Shown here: one piece after another, positions 6,905-14,255 of the stretch
Numbering within the stretch: the stretch's first letter is position 1
Layout of the letters: each line of letters opens with the position of its first letter
From: Marifrigoribacter sp964540425
GTDB taxonomy: Bacteria > Bacteroidota > Bacteroidia > Flavobacteriales > Flavobacteriaceae
Length of the DNA: 27,660 bases
NCBI GenBank assembly: GCA_964540425.1
Contig: CAZIMW010000015.1
Location: forward strand, 1-27,660
Direction: 5' to 3'
The notes under the pieces: model-generated
The model's input: only the letters and a program-made list of their open reading frames with translations
The model's database searches: none
Told to the model about the DNA's origin: nothing
Program-made: the position numbers and the translations under genes

Positions 6905-9754
6905 TTATTTAAGAGTAATATTCATTCTTGCGAATAAGTATCTTCCTCCAGTTCCAAACTGAGTAGAACGTCTTGAATAAACAAATCTTCCAGAAGATCT
7001 AAATGCATCATCAGCTTCATCTGGATAAATATCAAGTAAATTGTTAGCTCCAATAGTAAAACGCAATGTTTCACTAAAATTATAACCAACAGATAAATCT
7101 GTGATTAATTTTCCAGCGTAAATTCTATCTACTGTTGGGTCAATATTATTAGTTGCTTCTTCAACTTCTCCAAAATAAGTGTTTCTTAAATAGAAATTCC
7201 AATCATCACCAAGGCTTAAGTTGTTTGTTAATGACCCTTTTGTTCTTGGAACAGCAGCTTCTATAAAAATTCTGCTTGTTTCATCGAAGAACGTACTAGT
7301 TAAACCCGCATCAGCAATAGCATCTGGAATATTAGTATTTACTACTTCTGTTTGAGAAAAAGTGAAAGATAAGGTGTTTGATAATCTCATATTATCTCCA
7401 ATATTAATATCGTGCTCTGCAACAAAATCAAGACCCCAAGTATCCGTATCTACAGCATTAGTAAAGAACGCTGCTTGACTAGCATTTGCTTCAGCGAATA
7501 ATGCTGCAAGTTCTGGATTTCCTCCATCGTCAAATTGTCCGCTTAACACTACTCTGTCATCAATCGCTACATAATAACCATCAACAGATAATTTTAAATT
7601 TAATTCTGAAATTTTTGCAGTTGCTCCTAAGGTAAATCCTATTGAAGTTTCTTCTTTTAATTCTTCAATTCCTAATATTCTTGCGATACGTGATGTGTTT
7701 GGAAAAATACCTACCTCATTTGGCACACCATCAACAAATATTGTTGATGTTGAATTGTAATGAATTTGTTGTAATGATGGAGCTCTAAATCCTGTTTGAC
7801 CAGAACCACGAACATTAATATTATCGGTTACATTGGCTAAGAAAGAAATTTTAGCATTAAGTGTTCCTCCAAAATCTGAGAAATTTTCGTAACGTACTGC
7901 AGCAGTTGCTCTAAAAGATTCTGTAAAATCTGCTTCTACGTCAATATAACCTGCAATAGAGTTTCTATACGCATTTACTTCGTTCTCTGGTTTAAAACCT
8001 GGAAACACTTGAATACCTCCTGGCCTGTTATTTCCAAAGAAATCTGTAGGCACAGAAGAGTTAGAATCTGTTGGATCGTGTACATTACCATCAGTATTGT
8101 ACTGAGCGTAAGATGCTTCTTCACCTGCAAAAATATTATAATTTTCAACTCTGTATTCAGCACCAAAAGCTAAACTAAATCCTTCCATAGTGTCTTCATA
8201 GAATCTTGAAAAATCTAAGTTTGTAGTATTTTCACCAGAACTAAATCCACCAGCATTGGCTTCAAAAGGAGTAGAATTACCTAGTGATGCATTCATAGAA
8301 TTAGCAATTCGGTAACTAAATTCATTGTTTCCGTAAGTGTTACTAAAATCTACATTCCAATCTCCAATCACACCTTTAATTCCAACAGCTAAAGACTTGT
8401 CTTTAATATTTGAATTAATTTCTGGTAAGAAACCATTTATTCTAGCTGGAGTATATGCTCTAGATTGGTAAGGTAATCTGTAGAAACCCGCAGCATTACC
8501 ATTTTTAAATCCTAAACCTCCAAAAGAGTAAATTACTAAATCTTCACTTACAGGAATTTCCAAATTTGCAAAAAACTGTCCACCTCTTAATTCAGATTGT
8601 CCAACACGCATATTAAAATCGCTTCGTTCCATCCCTCTTGCTACTAGTTCTTGATCTGTATAATCTGCATTTAAAATCCCTTGTAAATCTTCTTTAGTTG
8701 CATTTGGATCTAAACCAAAACCTAATTGGTTACCGTAGTTAATAACATCAGACACATCATCATCTAATAATTGGCTAATGTCATATCCATCTGCTTGAGC
8801 TGTTCTTTCAATAGCATTGTATTGGTTGAAGATTTGACCTTCCCATTCTTTCATTCTATTAGTAGTTCCTCTAAAGTCGAAGTTACCTGTAAAGTTAATA
8901 AATCCTGTATCACCAATTGGCAAACCGTAGTTTGCAGCAATATTAAATCTTTCACCATCTATATCATCATCATGGTTTTCACTAGTAAAATTAGCTCCAC
9001 TAGAAATACTCATATCAAGTTGGTTGGTTGCTTTTTTTAATACGATATTAATTACACCCGCAATTGCATCAGACCCATATTGTGCAGCTGCACCGTCTCT
9101 TAACACTTCTATACGTTCAATGGCAGCAACAGGAATTGCGTCTAAATCTGTACCAACAGATCCTCTACCAAAAGTTCCGTTTACATTAATTAATGCAGAT
9201 TTATGACGTCTTTTTCCGTTAATAAGCACCAATACTTGATCTGGTCCTAAACCTCTTAACGAAGCAGGAGCAACGTGATCTGTACCATCAGATATAGATT
9301 GTGGATTAGAAGTAAATGAAGGCGCTGCATAATTTAATATCTCTGTCACTGAAATTTGTGGCGAGCTTTTTGCAATTTCATTAATATCTAAAACATCTAC
9401 AGGTACTGCAGAATTTAATGCAGTTCTTCCTGGGTTACGTGTTCCCACTAAAATAATTTGATCTAACGATACACCAGATACCATAACTAAATCTAACGAT
9501 TGACCTGTAACTGCTTTCTCTTGGCTATCATAACCAATATAAGAAAAAACCAATACATCTCCGCTAACTGCATCAATAGTGTAATTTCCATCAAAATCTG
9601 TAATTGCACCAACAGCGGTGCCTTTTACTATAATACTCACTCCTATTAAAGGCTCTGAGCTTTCATCGGTAATTGAACCGGAAACTTGCTGTGAAAAACC
9701 AACACTGGTTATCAACAAAGCAAGAAATAACATAAAAAAGTTTTTTTGTTTCAT
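6905..9754 (-). CDS. TonB-dependent receptor with carboxypeptidase-like N-terminal domain
   Basis: A 949-residue outer-membrane receptor. Signal peptide about 1-21 (ends VGFSQ); a carboxypeptidase-D-regulatory-like beta-sandwich about 22-95 (GSITDESSEPLIGVSI, TDFDGNYTI, SYIGYDSQE), typical of Bacteroidota receptors; plug about 100-240 with VLVLINGKRRHKSAL, ERIEVLRDGAAAQYGSDAI and GVINIVLKK; then a 22-strand-type barrel ending in YLFARMNITLK. The motif GPDQVLVLINGKRRH marks a receptor group with unassigned substrates. No SusD-like lipoprotein is adjacent, so it is not a standard glycan-uptake SusCD pair. It is divergent from peptidase T, which may hint at peptide uptake, but that is inference. 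A clear terminator follows the stop. Confidence 0.92.
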   Translation of the reverse strand: MKQKNFFMLFLALLITSVGFSQQVSGSITDESSEPLIGVSIIVKGTAVGAITDFDGNYTIDAVSGDVLVFSYIGYDSQEKAVTGQSLDLVMVSGVSLDQIILVGTRNPGRTALNSAVPVDVLDINEIAKSSPQISVTEILNYAAPSFTSNPQSISDGTDHVAPASLRGLGPDQVLVLINGKRRHKSALINVNGTFGRGSVGTDLDAIPVAAIERIEVLRDGAAAQYGSDAIAGVINIVLKKATNQLDMSISSGANFTSENHDDDIDGERFNIAANYGLPIGDTGFINFTGNFDFRGTTNRMKEWEGQIFNQYNAIERTAQADGYDISQLLDDDVSDVINYGNQLGFGLDPNATKEDLQGILNADYTDQELVARGMERSDFNMRVGQSELRGGQFFANLEIPVSEDLVIYSFGGLGFKNGNAAGFYRLPYQSRAYTPARINGFLPEINSNIKDKSLAVGIKGVIGDWNVDFSNTYGNNEFSYRIANSMNASLGNSTPFEANAGGFSSGENTTNLDFSRFYEDTMEGFSLAFGAEYRVENYNIFAGEEASYAQYNTDGNVHDPTDSNSSVPTDFFGNNRPGGIQVFPGFKPENEVNAYRNSIAGYIDVEADFTESFRATAAVRYENFSDFGGTLNAKISFLANVTDNINVRGSGQTGFRAPSLQQIHYNSTSTIFVDGVPNEVGIFPNTSRIARILGIEELKEETSIGFTLGATAKISELNLKLSVDGYYVAIDDRVVLSGQFDDGGNPELAALFAEANASQAAFFTNAVDTDTWGLDFVAEHDINIGDNMRLSNTLSFTFSQTEVVNTNIPDAIADAGLTSTFFDETSRIFIEAAVPRTKGSLTNNLSLGDDWNFYLRNTYFGEVEEATNNIDPTVDRIYAGKLITDLSVGYNFSETLRFTIGANNLLDIYPDEADDAFRSSGRFVYSRRSTQFGTGGRYLFARMNITLK

Positions 9755-9786
9755 AAAGTTTGTTTTAATTATTGTTTTCGTAAAAA

Positions 9787-9826
9787 TAGGTAAATTATTC
9801 TTATACTTTGTAACAAAAGTTACCTA
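9787..9826. promoter_or_regulatory. Nested inverted repeats in the TonB receptor/pepT divergent region
   Basis: The region between the two divergent start codons contains TAGGTAA (9787-9793) mirrored by TTACCTA (9820-9826), and inside the right arm a shorter palindrome, GTAAC-AAAA-GTTAC (9810-9823). It lies 33-72 bases upstream of the TonB receptor start and 45-84 bases upstream of the peptidase T start. It could be a regulator binding site controlling either gene; no regulator gene is next to it. Confidence 0.4.
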
Positions 9827-9847
9827 TAGAATTAAAGTGAGTTTTCG

Positions 9848-9855
9848 TATCTTTG
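9848..9855 (+). promoter_or_regulatory. Candidate -7 box for pepT
   Basis: TATCTTTG matches the Bacteroidota -7 consensus TAnnTTTG exactly and ends 15 bases before the ATG at 9871. An upstream in-frame TTG codon at 9853 falls inside this box, which argues that translation starts at 9871. The -33 element is not recognisable, and the implied 5' leader would be very short. Confidence 0.5.
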
Positions 9856-9870
9856 AACAAACTTATTTTC

Positions 9871-11109
9871 ATGATAAAAAAACAACATTTAATCGACCGT
9901 TTTATAAGCTATGTAACAGTTGATACAGAAAGTGACCCAAACTCAAATACAACTCCTAGCACAAAAAAACAATGGAATTTAGCCAATGCTTTAGTGAAAG
10001 AAATGAAAGAAATTGGACTAAAAGACGTCACGATTGACGAAAATTCCTACATAATTGCAGAACTTCCGAGTAATATTAACGGTAAAAACATCCCTGTTAT
10101 CGGGTTTATTTCACATTTTGATACTTCTCCAGATTTTACTGGAAAAAACGTGAAACCTCAAATTATAGAAAACTACGATGGTAAAGACATTGTACTTAAT
10201 GAAGAGGAAAATATTATTCTGTCTCCATCCTATTTTGATGACCTTTTACTATATAAAGGACAAACATTAATAACTACAGATGGAACCACCTTATTAGGAG
10301 CAGATGATAAAGCAGGAATAACTGAAATAATATCTGCAATGGAATACTTAATTAATCACCCAGAAATTAAACACGGAACCATTAAAATAGGTTTTACTCC
10401 CGATGAAGAAATTGGTCGAGGTGCACATAAATTTGACGTTAAAACATTTGGTGCAGATTGGGCTTATACTATGGACGGAAGTCAAGTTGGCGAATTAGAA
10501 TATGAAAATTTTAATGCAGCTGGTGCTATTGTTACTGTAAAAGGTAAAATTGTACATCCTGGTTATGCCAAAGGAAAAATGATTAACAGCATGTATATTG
10601 CTACACAGTTTATCAATTCGTTACCTAAAATGGAAACACCCGAACACACAGAAGGCAGAGAAGGTTTTTTTCATTTACATAATATGAAGGGTGATGTTGA
10701 AGAAACAAAACTCCAATATATAATTCGTGATCATGACCTCTCACAATTTGAAGCACGAAAAAATGTGGTAAGCAAATTAGCAGACGAATTAAATACGCAA
10801 TACGGAAATGAAGTGATTTCGGTAGAAATTAAAGATCAATATTTTAATATGCGTGAAAAAATTGAACCTGTAAAACATATTGTAGATATTGCTGAAGAAG
10901 CAATGATACAAGCAGGAATAAAACCTTTAATTAAACCAATTCGTGGCGGAACCGACGGATCACAATTAAGTTATATGGGACTTCCTTGTCCAAATATATT
11001 TGCTGGAGGCCATAATTTTCATGGCAGATACGAATATGTTCCTGTAGAAAGTATGCAAAAAGCTATTGAAGTTATTGTAAATATAGTTCAGATAGTAGCT
11101 AACAAATAG
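9871..11109 (+). CDS. pepT: Peptidase T (tripeptide aminopeptidase)
   Basis: A 412-residue M20-family zinc aminopeptidase that removes the N-terminal residue of tripeptides in the cytoplasm. Dinuclear zinc and catalytic motifs are in order: SHFDTSPD (81-88, His82 and Asp84), LLGADDKAG (141-149, bridging Asp145), TPDEEIGRG (176-184, Glu179 base and Glu180 ligand), YTMDGS (199-204, Asp202) and GGHNFHGRYEYVPVE near the C-terminus. The opening MIKKQHLIDRFISYV fits family starts, and a longer TTG start at 9853 is rejected because it lies in the promoter box. No signal peptide. A 13-bp hairpin terminator follows 16 bases after the stop. Length matches the family (about 410). Confidence 0.96.
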   Translation: MIKKQHLIDRFISYVTVDTESDPNSNTTPSTKKQWNLANALVKEMKEIGLKDVTIDENSYIIAELPSNINGKNIPVIGFISHFDTSPDFTGKNVKPQIIENYDGKDIVLNEEENIILSPSYFDDLLLYKGQTLITTDGTTLLGADDKAGITEIISAMEYLINHPEIKHGTIKIGFTPDEEIGRGAHKFDVKTFGADWAYTMDGSQVGELEYENFNAAGAIVTVKGKIVHPGYAKGKMINSMYIATQFINSLPKMETPEHTEGREGFFHLHNMKGDVEETKLQYIIRDHDLSQFEARKNVVSKLADELNTQYGNEVISVEIKDQYFNMREKIEPVKHIVDIAEEAMIQAGIKPLIKPIRGGTDGSQLSYMGLPCPNIFAGGHNFHGRYEYVPVESMQKAIEVIVNIVQIVANK

Positions 11110-11125
11110 GAAACTTATAAGCATT

Positions 11126-11161
11126 AAAAAAAGCCTTCTATTTACATTGAAGGCTTTTTTT
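11126..11161. terminator. Bidirectional terminator between pepT and yajC
   Basis: A perfect 13-bp stem, A7-GCCTTC (11126-11138) with GAAGGC-T7 (11149-11161), encloses a 10-base loop. It has T-runs in both orientations, so it can end pepT (plus) and yajC (minus), which converge here. Confidence 0.92.
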
Positions 11162-11184
11162 GTGTTTTGCAATTAATGCAGAAA

Positions 11185-11478
11185 CTATTTCTTTACATCT
11201 TTTTTTGGAGCATTGAGTTTAGTACTCATTTCCATAGAAATTGCTGAACGATTAAACTTCATTTTACCTGCAGCTGTTTCAAGAATACAAGTACCATCAT
11301 CATTTAATTCTAGTACTTTTGCATACATACCACTGGTAGTAATAATCTTATCCCCTTTTTTTAATTCACTAGAAAAATTCTTTTCTTGCTTTTGTTTTTT
11401 CATTTGAGGTCTTATCATAAACAGATAAATAACCATAAATAAAAGAATAAGAGGTAAAAAACTTTGTAATTGTTCCAT
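11185..11478 (-). CDS. yajC: Preprotein translocase accessory subunit YajC
   Basis: A 97-residue protein with one N-terminal transmembrane segment (about 7-25) followed by the signature MIRPQMKKQKQ (21-31) and a small cytoplasmic beta domain (KKGDKIITTSGMYAKV, then GKMKFNRSAIS). YajC associates with SecDF at the Sec translocon. It is the last gene of the minus-strand nusB, DUF1573, yajC run, 23 bases after the DUF1573 gene, and ends at the shared bidirectional terminator. Length and composition are usual for the family. Confidence 0.95.
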   Translation of the reverse strand: MEQLQSFLPLILLFMVIYLFMIRPQMKKQKQEKNFSSELKKGDKIITTSGMYAKVLELNDDGTCILETAAGKMKFNRSAISMEMSTKLNAPKKDVKK

Positions 11479-11501
11479 AAGGTAAATTATACTAATTAAA
11501 A

Positions 11502-11972
11502 TTATTTAGTTTTTGCTGGTGCTCCTCCTGCTTTAGGATTTACAAAAGCTTTAATTTTAATTACTTCTTTTCCAGTTTCTGTGTTTGCAATAATAGTAAT
11601 GTTTTTACTAACTTGATTTTTACCACTTCCGTTAAATTTAACTAGTAAGTCTGCTGTTTCTCCTGGAGCAATTGGAGTTTTAGGGTATTCTGGTACAGTA
11701 CAACCACAACTACTTTTTGCATCTACAATTACTAAAGGTGCATCACCTGTGTTTGTAAATTTAAAAATGTGCTCTACTTTTGTCCCTTGTTCAATAGTAC
11801 CAAAGTCAAATTCTTTTTCTTCAAAAGTAATTATAGCAAATTTTCCTGCATTAGCATCTCTTGTTTCTGCTTCAGCTACTTTTTCTTCTTTTACTTTGTC
11901 AGCTGCATTTTCTTTACAAGACGTAAATACAAAAGTAGACATGATGGCAATAATTAGGATTGATTTTTTCAT
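11502..11972 (-). CDS. DUF1573 family lipoprotein
   Basis: A 156-residue exported protein. The signal sequence ends in the lipobox FTSC (Cys19), followed by an Ala/Glu/Lys-rich linker to about residue 45. The DUF1573 domain (about 46-145) has the typical FDFGTIEQGTKVEHIFKF opening, FTNTGDAPLVI and the SSCGCTVPEYPKTPIAPGE core, with a Cys-Gly-Cys pair. The fold is an immunoglobulin-like (MSP/ASPM-like) sandwich; the molecular role is unknown. In Bacteroidota this family often sits between nusB and yajC, as here, which suggests housekeeping rather than accessory function. A 7-bp inverted repeat lies in the gap behind nusB. Confidence 0.9.
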   Translation of the reverse strand: MKKSILIIAIMSTFVFTSCKENAADKVKEEKVAEAETRDANAGKFAIITFEEKEFDFGTIEQGTKVEHIFKFTNTGDAPLVIVDAKSSCGCTVPEYPKTPIAPGETADLLVKFNGSGKNQVSKNITIIANTETGKEVIKIKAFVNPKAGGAPAKTK

Positions 11973-11989
11973 TTTTTTTTAGATTTATG

Positions 11990-12006
11990 TTTTAGCGTGG
12001 CTAAAA
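11990..12006. repeat. Short inverted repeat between nusB and the DUF1573 gene
   Basis: TTTTAGC-GTG-GCTAAAA forms a perfect 7-bp stem with a 3-base loop, 18 bases upstream of the DUF1573 start codon. There is no T-run after it on the minus strand, so it is not a standard terminator for nusB. It could be a processing hairpin, a weak terminator or a chance palindrome. Confidence 0.3.
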
Positions 12007-12024
12007 TACTTAATTTTTTATATT

Positions 12025-12969
12025 TTATCTTAGTCCTCGTCCTATTTTATTCAATTTATCTTCAGCAGTTAATTCTTTTACCATTTTATCTAATATCCCA
12101 TTAATAAAAATACTGCTTTTTGGTGTTGAATATTCTTTTGCCACCTCTAAATATTCATTAATAGTCACACGCACCGGAATAGTTGGAAAATATAAAAATT
12201 CTGAAATTCCCATTTTCAAAATTATCATATCAATATCGGCAATACGATCTTTATCCCAATTAGGGGTTTTGTTATCAATAATATCTGTTAATTTTTCATC
12301 ATTAATAATAACTTCCTGTAATAACCGCAAGGCATAGTTACGATCTTCATTGTTTTTATATACTTCAGGAATTAAAATTGTATTACAGTTTTTTTCTGAA
12401 ATTTTCTGAAGCATCTTCAATATCAAGGTATTTACTAATGGAAAATCATCCAGCCATGTAAGTCTTTGGTCTTCAATATATCCATAAAATTTTTCGCTTG
12501 GAGCAATTACTTCTTTAAAAATTCTGATTAAAAAATCTTTATCTTCAGCGAAGCTCGCTGTTTTTTTAGTTAGAAAAGTTGTGTACCAATCTTTTCCTTT
12601 TAAATCATTAAATAATATGGCAACATATTCAGAATCTTCAACCCAATAATTGAGCTTCTTCTTTTTAATAATATCATTAAAAGATTCGTTTGATGCTAAT
12701 AATTCGATGACCTTATTTTCTGTAAACAACTTACTCGGATGTTTTTCCAAATCGGTAGCTAAGTGCTTTTTCTTTGAAATTGTAAGGTAGTTTTCTGCTT
12801 GATCTCGAAGTGCAATAAACAACTGAAGTGTCAACAAATACAAATCCTGCATCTGTTCCATATTATAAAGTAAAAACTTTTCTTGTATTTCAAGGTTTTT
12901 CACCTCACTCTGGTTATAAGCGTAAACAGATTGTAAAACCTTAACTCTAATGTGTCTTCGTGTTAGCAT
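12025..12969 (-). CDS. nusB: Transcription antitermination factor NusB (long Bacteroidota form)
   Basis: A 314-residue protein, about twice the length of E. coli NusB. The N-terminus MLTRRHIRVKVLQSVYAY resembles the RNA-binding first helix of NusB. The middle is an insert special to this phylum. The C-terminal NusB fold is clear from about residue 195: NRNYALRLLQEVIINDEKL, NWDKDRIADIDMIILKMGISEF, and VTINEYLEVAKEYSTPKSSIFINGILDKM. NusB with NusE (S10) binds boxA RNA and supports antitermination in rRNA operons. A hairpin terminator lies 14 bases upstream, so part of its transcription may be read-through from leucine dehydrogenase. The gene contains a GC-rich palindrome (12546-12560). Confidence 0.92.
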   Translation of the reverse strand: MLTRRHIRVKVLQSVYAYNQSEVKNLEIQEKFLLYNMEQMQDLYLLTLQLFIALRDQAENYLTISKKKHLATDLEKHPSKLFTENKVIELLASNESFNDIIKKKKLNYWVEDSEYVAILFNDLKGKDWYTTFLTKKTASFAEDKDFLIRIFKEVIAPSEKFYGYIEDQRLTWLDDFPLVNTLILKMLQKISEKNCNTILIPEVYKNNEDRNYALRLLQEVIINDEKLTDIIDNKTPNWDKDRIADIDMIILKMGISEFLYFPTIPVRVTINEYLEVAKEYSTPKSSIFINGILDKMVKELTAEDKLNKIGRGLR

Positions 12970-12983
12970 ATTTTATAAGAACG

Positions 12984-13016
12984 TTAAAAAGGCACTATAA
13001 TTTAGCACCTTTTTAA
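12984..13016 (-). terminator. Hairpin between leucine dehydrogenase and nusB
   Basis: Read on the minus strand, TTAAAAAGGTGCTA pairs with TAGTGCCTTTTTAA to give a 14-bp stem with two G-U pairs and a 5-base loop. The U-tract is inside the distal arm. It starts 8 bases after the leucine dehydrogenase stop and ends 14 bases before the nusB start, leaving almost no room for a separate nusB promoter. Confidence 0.75.
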
Positions 13017-13024
13017 ATTATTTA

Positions 13025-14140
13025 TTAGTTTAATTGTCCTTTAGTGTTTTTTAATCTGCGCGCATCAATTCTTGCTTGTGCAACATCAAAAGCAGCTTGA
13101 TGGGTGGTAATTCCGTTTGCTGCAGCGTTTTTAAGAATCTCTAAAGTGGTATTGTAAATGTTTTCAGTCTTACGAATAATTTCTTGTTTACCATAATTTT
13201 CTAATTCCGCATATACATTAATTATTCCTCCTGCATTAATTAAAAAATCTGGTGCATAGACAATCCCTTTTTGTTGAAGTAACAAGCCGTGTTTATTTTC
13301 TTCAGCTAATTGGTTATTTGCTGCTCCAGCTATTACTTTCGCTTTTAATTGGGGCAAAGTTTCGTCATTAATCGTGGCTCCTAAAGCACAGGGTGCATAA
13401 ATATCCATTTCTTCTGAATATAAATTATCCCCTTCATAAATTTTTACATTGTATTTATCACGAATTTCTTCTAATCTTCCTTGGTTTATATCCGAAATAA
13501 TAACTTTTGCCCCTTCATTGGTTAAATTTTCAACCAATGCTTCTCCTACATTTCCAATACCTTGAACATATATTACTTTATCTTCTAATATCTCGGATCC
13601 AAAAGCGTGTTTTGCAGCGGCTTTCATTCCCATAAAAACGCCATAAGCAGTAATTGGCGAAGGGTTTCCAGCACCCCCTTTTTCTTCAGAAATCCCTGTA
13701 ACATAAGGAGTAACTGTACGTACTAAGTCCATATCTTCTGTTGCCATACCTACATCTTCAGCAGTAATATAACGACCACCTAATGAATGTACAAACTCAC
13801 CAAAACGCAACATTAACTCAGGTGTTTTTTGTGTTTTAGCATCGCCAATAATAACTGCTTTTCCACCACCTAAATTAAGGCCTGTTATTGCAGATTTATA
13901 GGTCATGCCACGTGACAAACGCAACACATCATTCAATGCCTCCCATTCATTTTTATATTGCCACATTCGAGTACCTCCAAGTGCAGGTCCCATAACTGTA
14001 TTATGAATACTAATAATTGCCTTTAATCCTGTATCTTTGTCGTTACAGAAAACGATTTGCTCGTGATTTTCAAAGGATAATTGTCCAAAAACAGGGTTTA
14101 ATTTTTTAAGATCATTCTTGTTAACTACTTCTGTCTCCAT
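13025..14140 (-). CDS. Leucine dehydrogenase (Glu/Leu/Phe/Val dehydrogenase family)
   Basis: A 371-residue cytoplasmic NAD-dependent amino-acid dehydrogenase that interconverts branched-chain amino acids and 2-oxo acids plus ammonia. Substrate and catalytic lysines lie in MTYKSA (Lys82) and LGGGKAV (Lys94); the substrate loop MGPALGGTRMW is at 50-60; the Rossmann motif QGIGNVG is at 193-199. Length and the TAEDVGM motif fit leucine rather than glutamate dehydrogenase. A longer reading from an ATG at 14176 adds 12 residues, but that codon falls in a perfect -7 promoter box, so the start is placed at 14138-14140. The gene has its own promoter and terminator. Choice of Leu over Val or Phe is family inference. 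Confidence 0.92.
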   Translation of the reverse strand: METEVVNKNDLKKLNPVFGQLSFENHEQIVFCNDKDTGLKAIISIHNTVMGPALGGTRMWQYKNEWEALNDVLRLSRGMTYKSAITGLNLGGGKAVIIGDAKTQKTPELMLRFGEFVHSLGGRYITAEDVGMATEDMDLVRTVTPYVTGISEEKGGAGNPSPITAYGVFMGMKAAAKHAFGSEILEDKVIYVQGIGNVGEALVENLTNEGAKVIISDINQGRLEEIRDKYNVKIYEGDNLYSEEMDIYAPCALGATINDETLPQLKAKVIAGAANNQLAEENKHGLLLQQKGIVYAPDFLINAGGIINVYAELENYGKQEIIRKTENIYNTTLEILKNAAANGITTHQAAFDVAQARIDARRLKNTKGQLN

Positions 14141-14173
14141 ATATTGAATTTTTATATCCTTAAAAAGGACGTG

Positions 14174-14204
14174 CAAAAGTAATTATTTGCTAATAATCTC
14201 ACAA
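14174..14204 (-). promoter_or_regulatory. Bacteroidota-type promoter of leucine dehydrogenase
   Basis: On the minus strand, TTG (14204-14202) is followed after 20 bases by TACTTTTG (14181-14174), an exact TAnnTTTG -7 box with near-consensus spacing. Transcription should begin around 14167, upstream of the ATG at 14140 and downstream of the spurious ATG at 14176. This is the best promoter match in the window. Confidence 0.68.
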
Positions 14205-14255
14205 TAATATTAAGATTAAATTATGACATTGTTAATAAATACTACAACCGCATAA

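Noticed and set aside
8771..9206. Plus-strand open frames inside the TonB receptor gene
   Set aside because: They are antisense shadows of a clear receptor reading, with no recognisable domain or start signal.
11213..11982. Plus-strand open frames over yajC and the DUF1573 gene
   Set aside because: Phe/Ser-rich translations typical of the antisense of Lys/Glu-rich genes; the minus-strand genes are well recognised.
14141..14176. Upstream ATG for leucine dehydrogenase
   Set aside because: It lies inside an exact TAnnTTTG promoter box, so it would not be on the transcript; the added residues do not look like the family.
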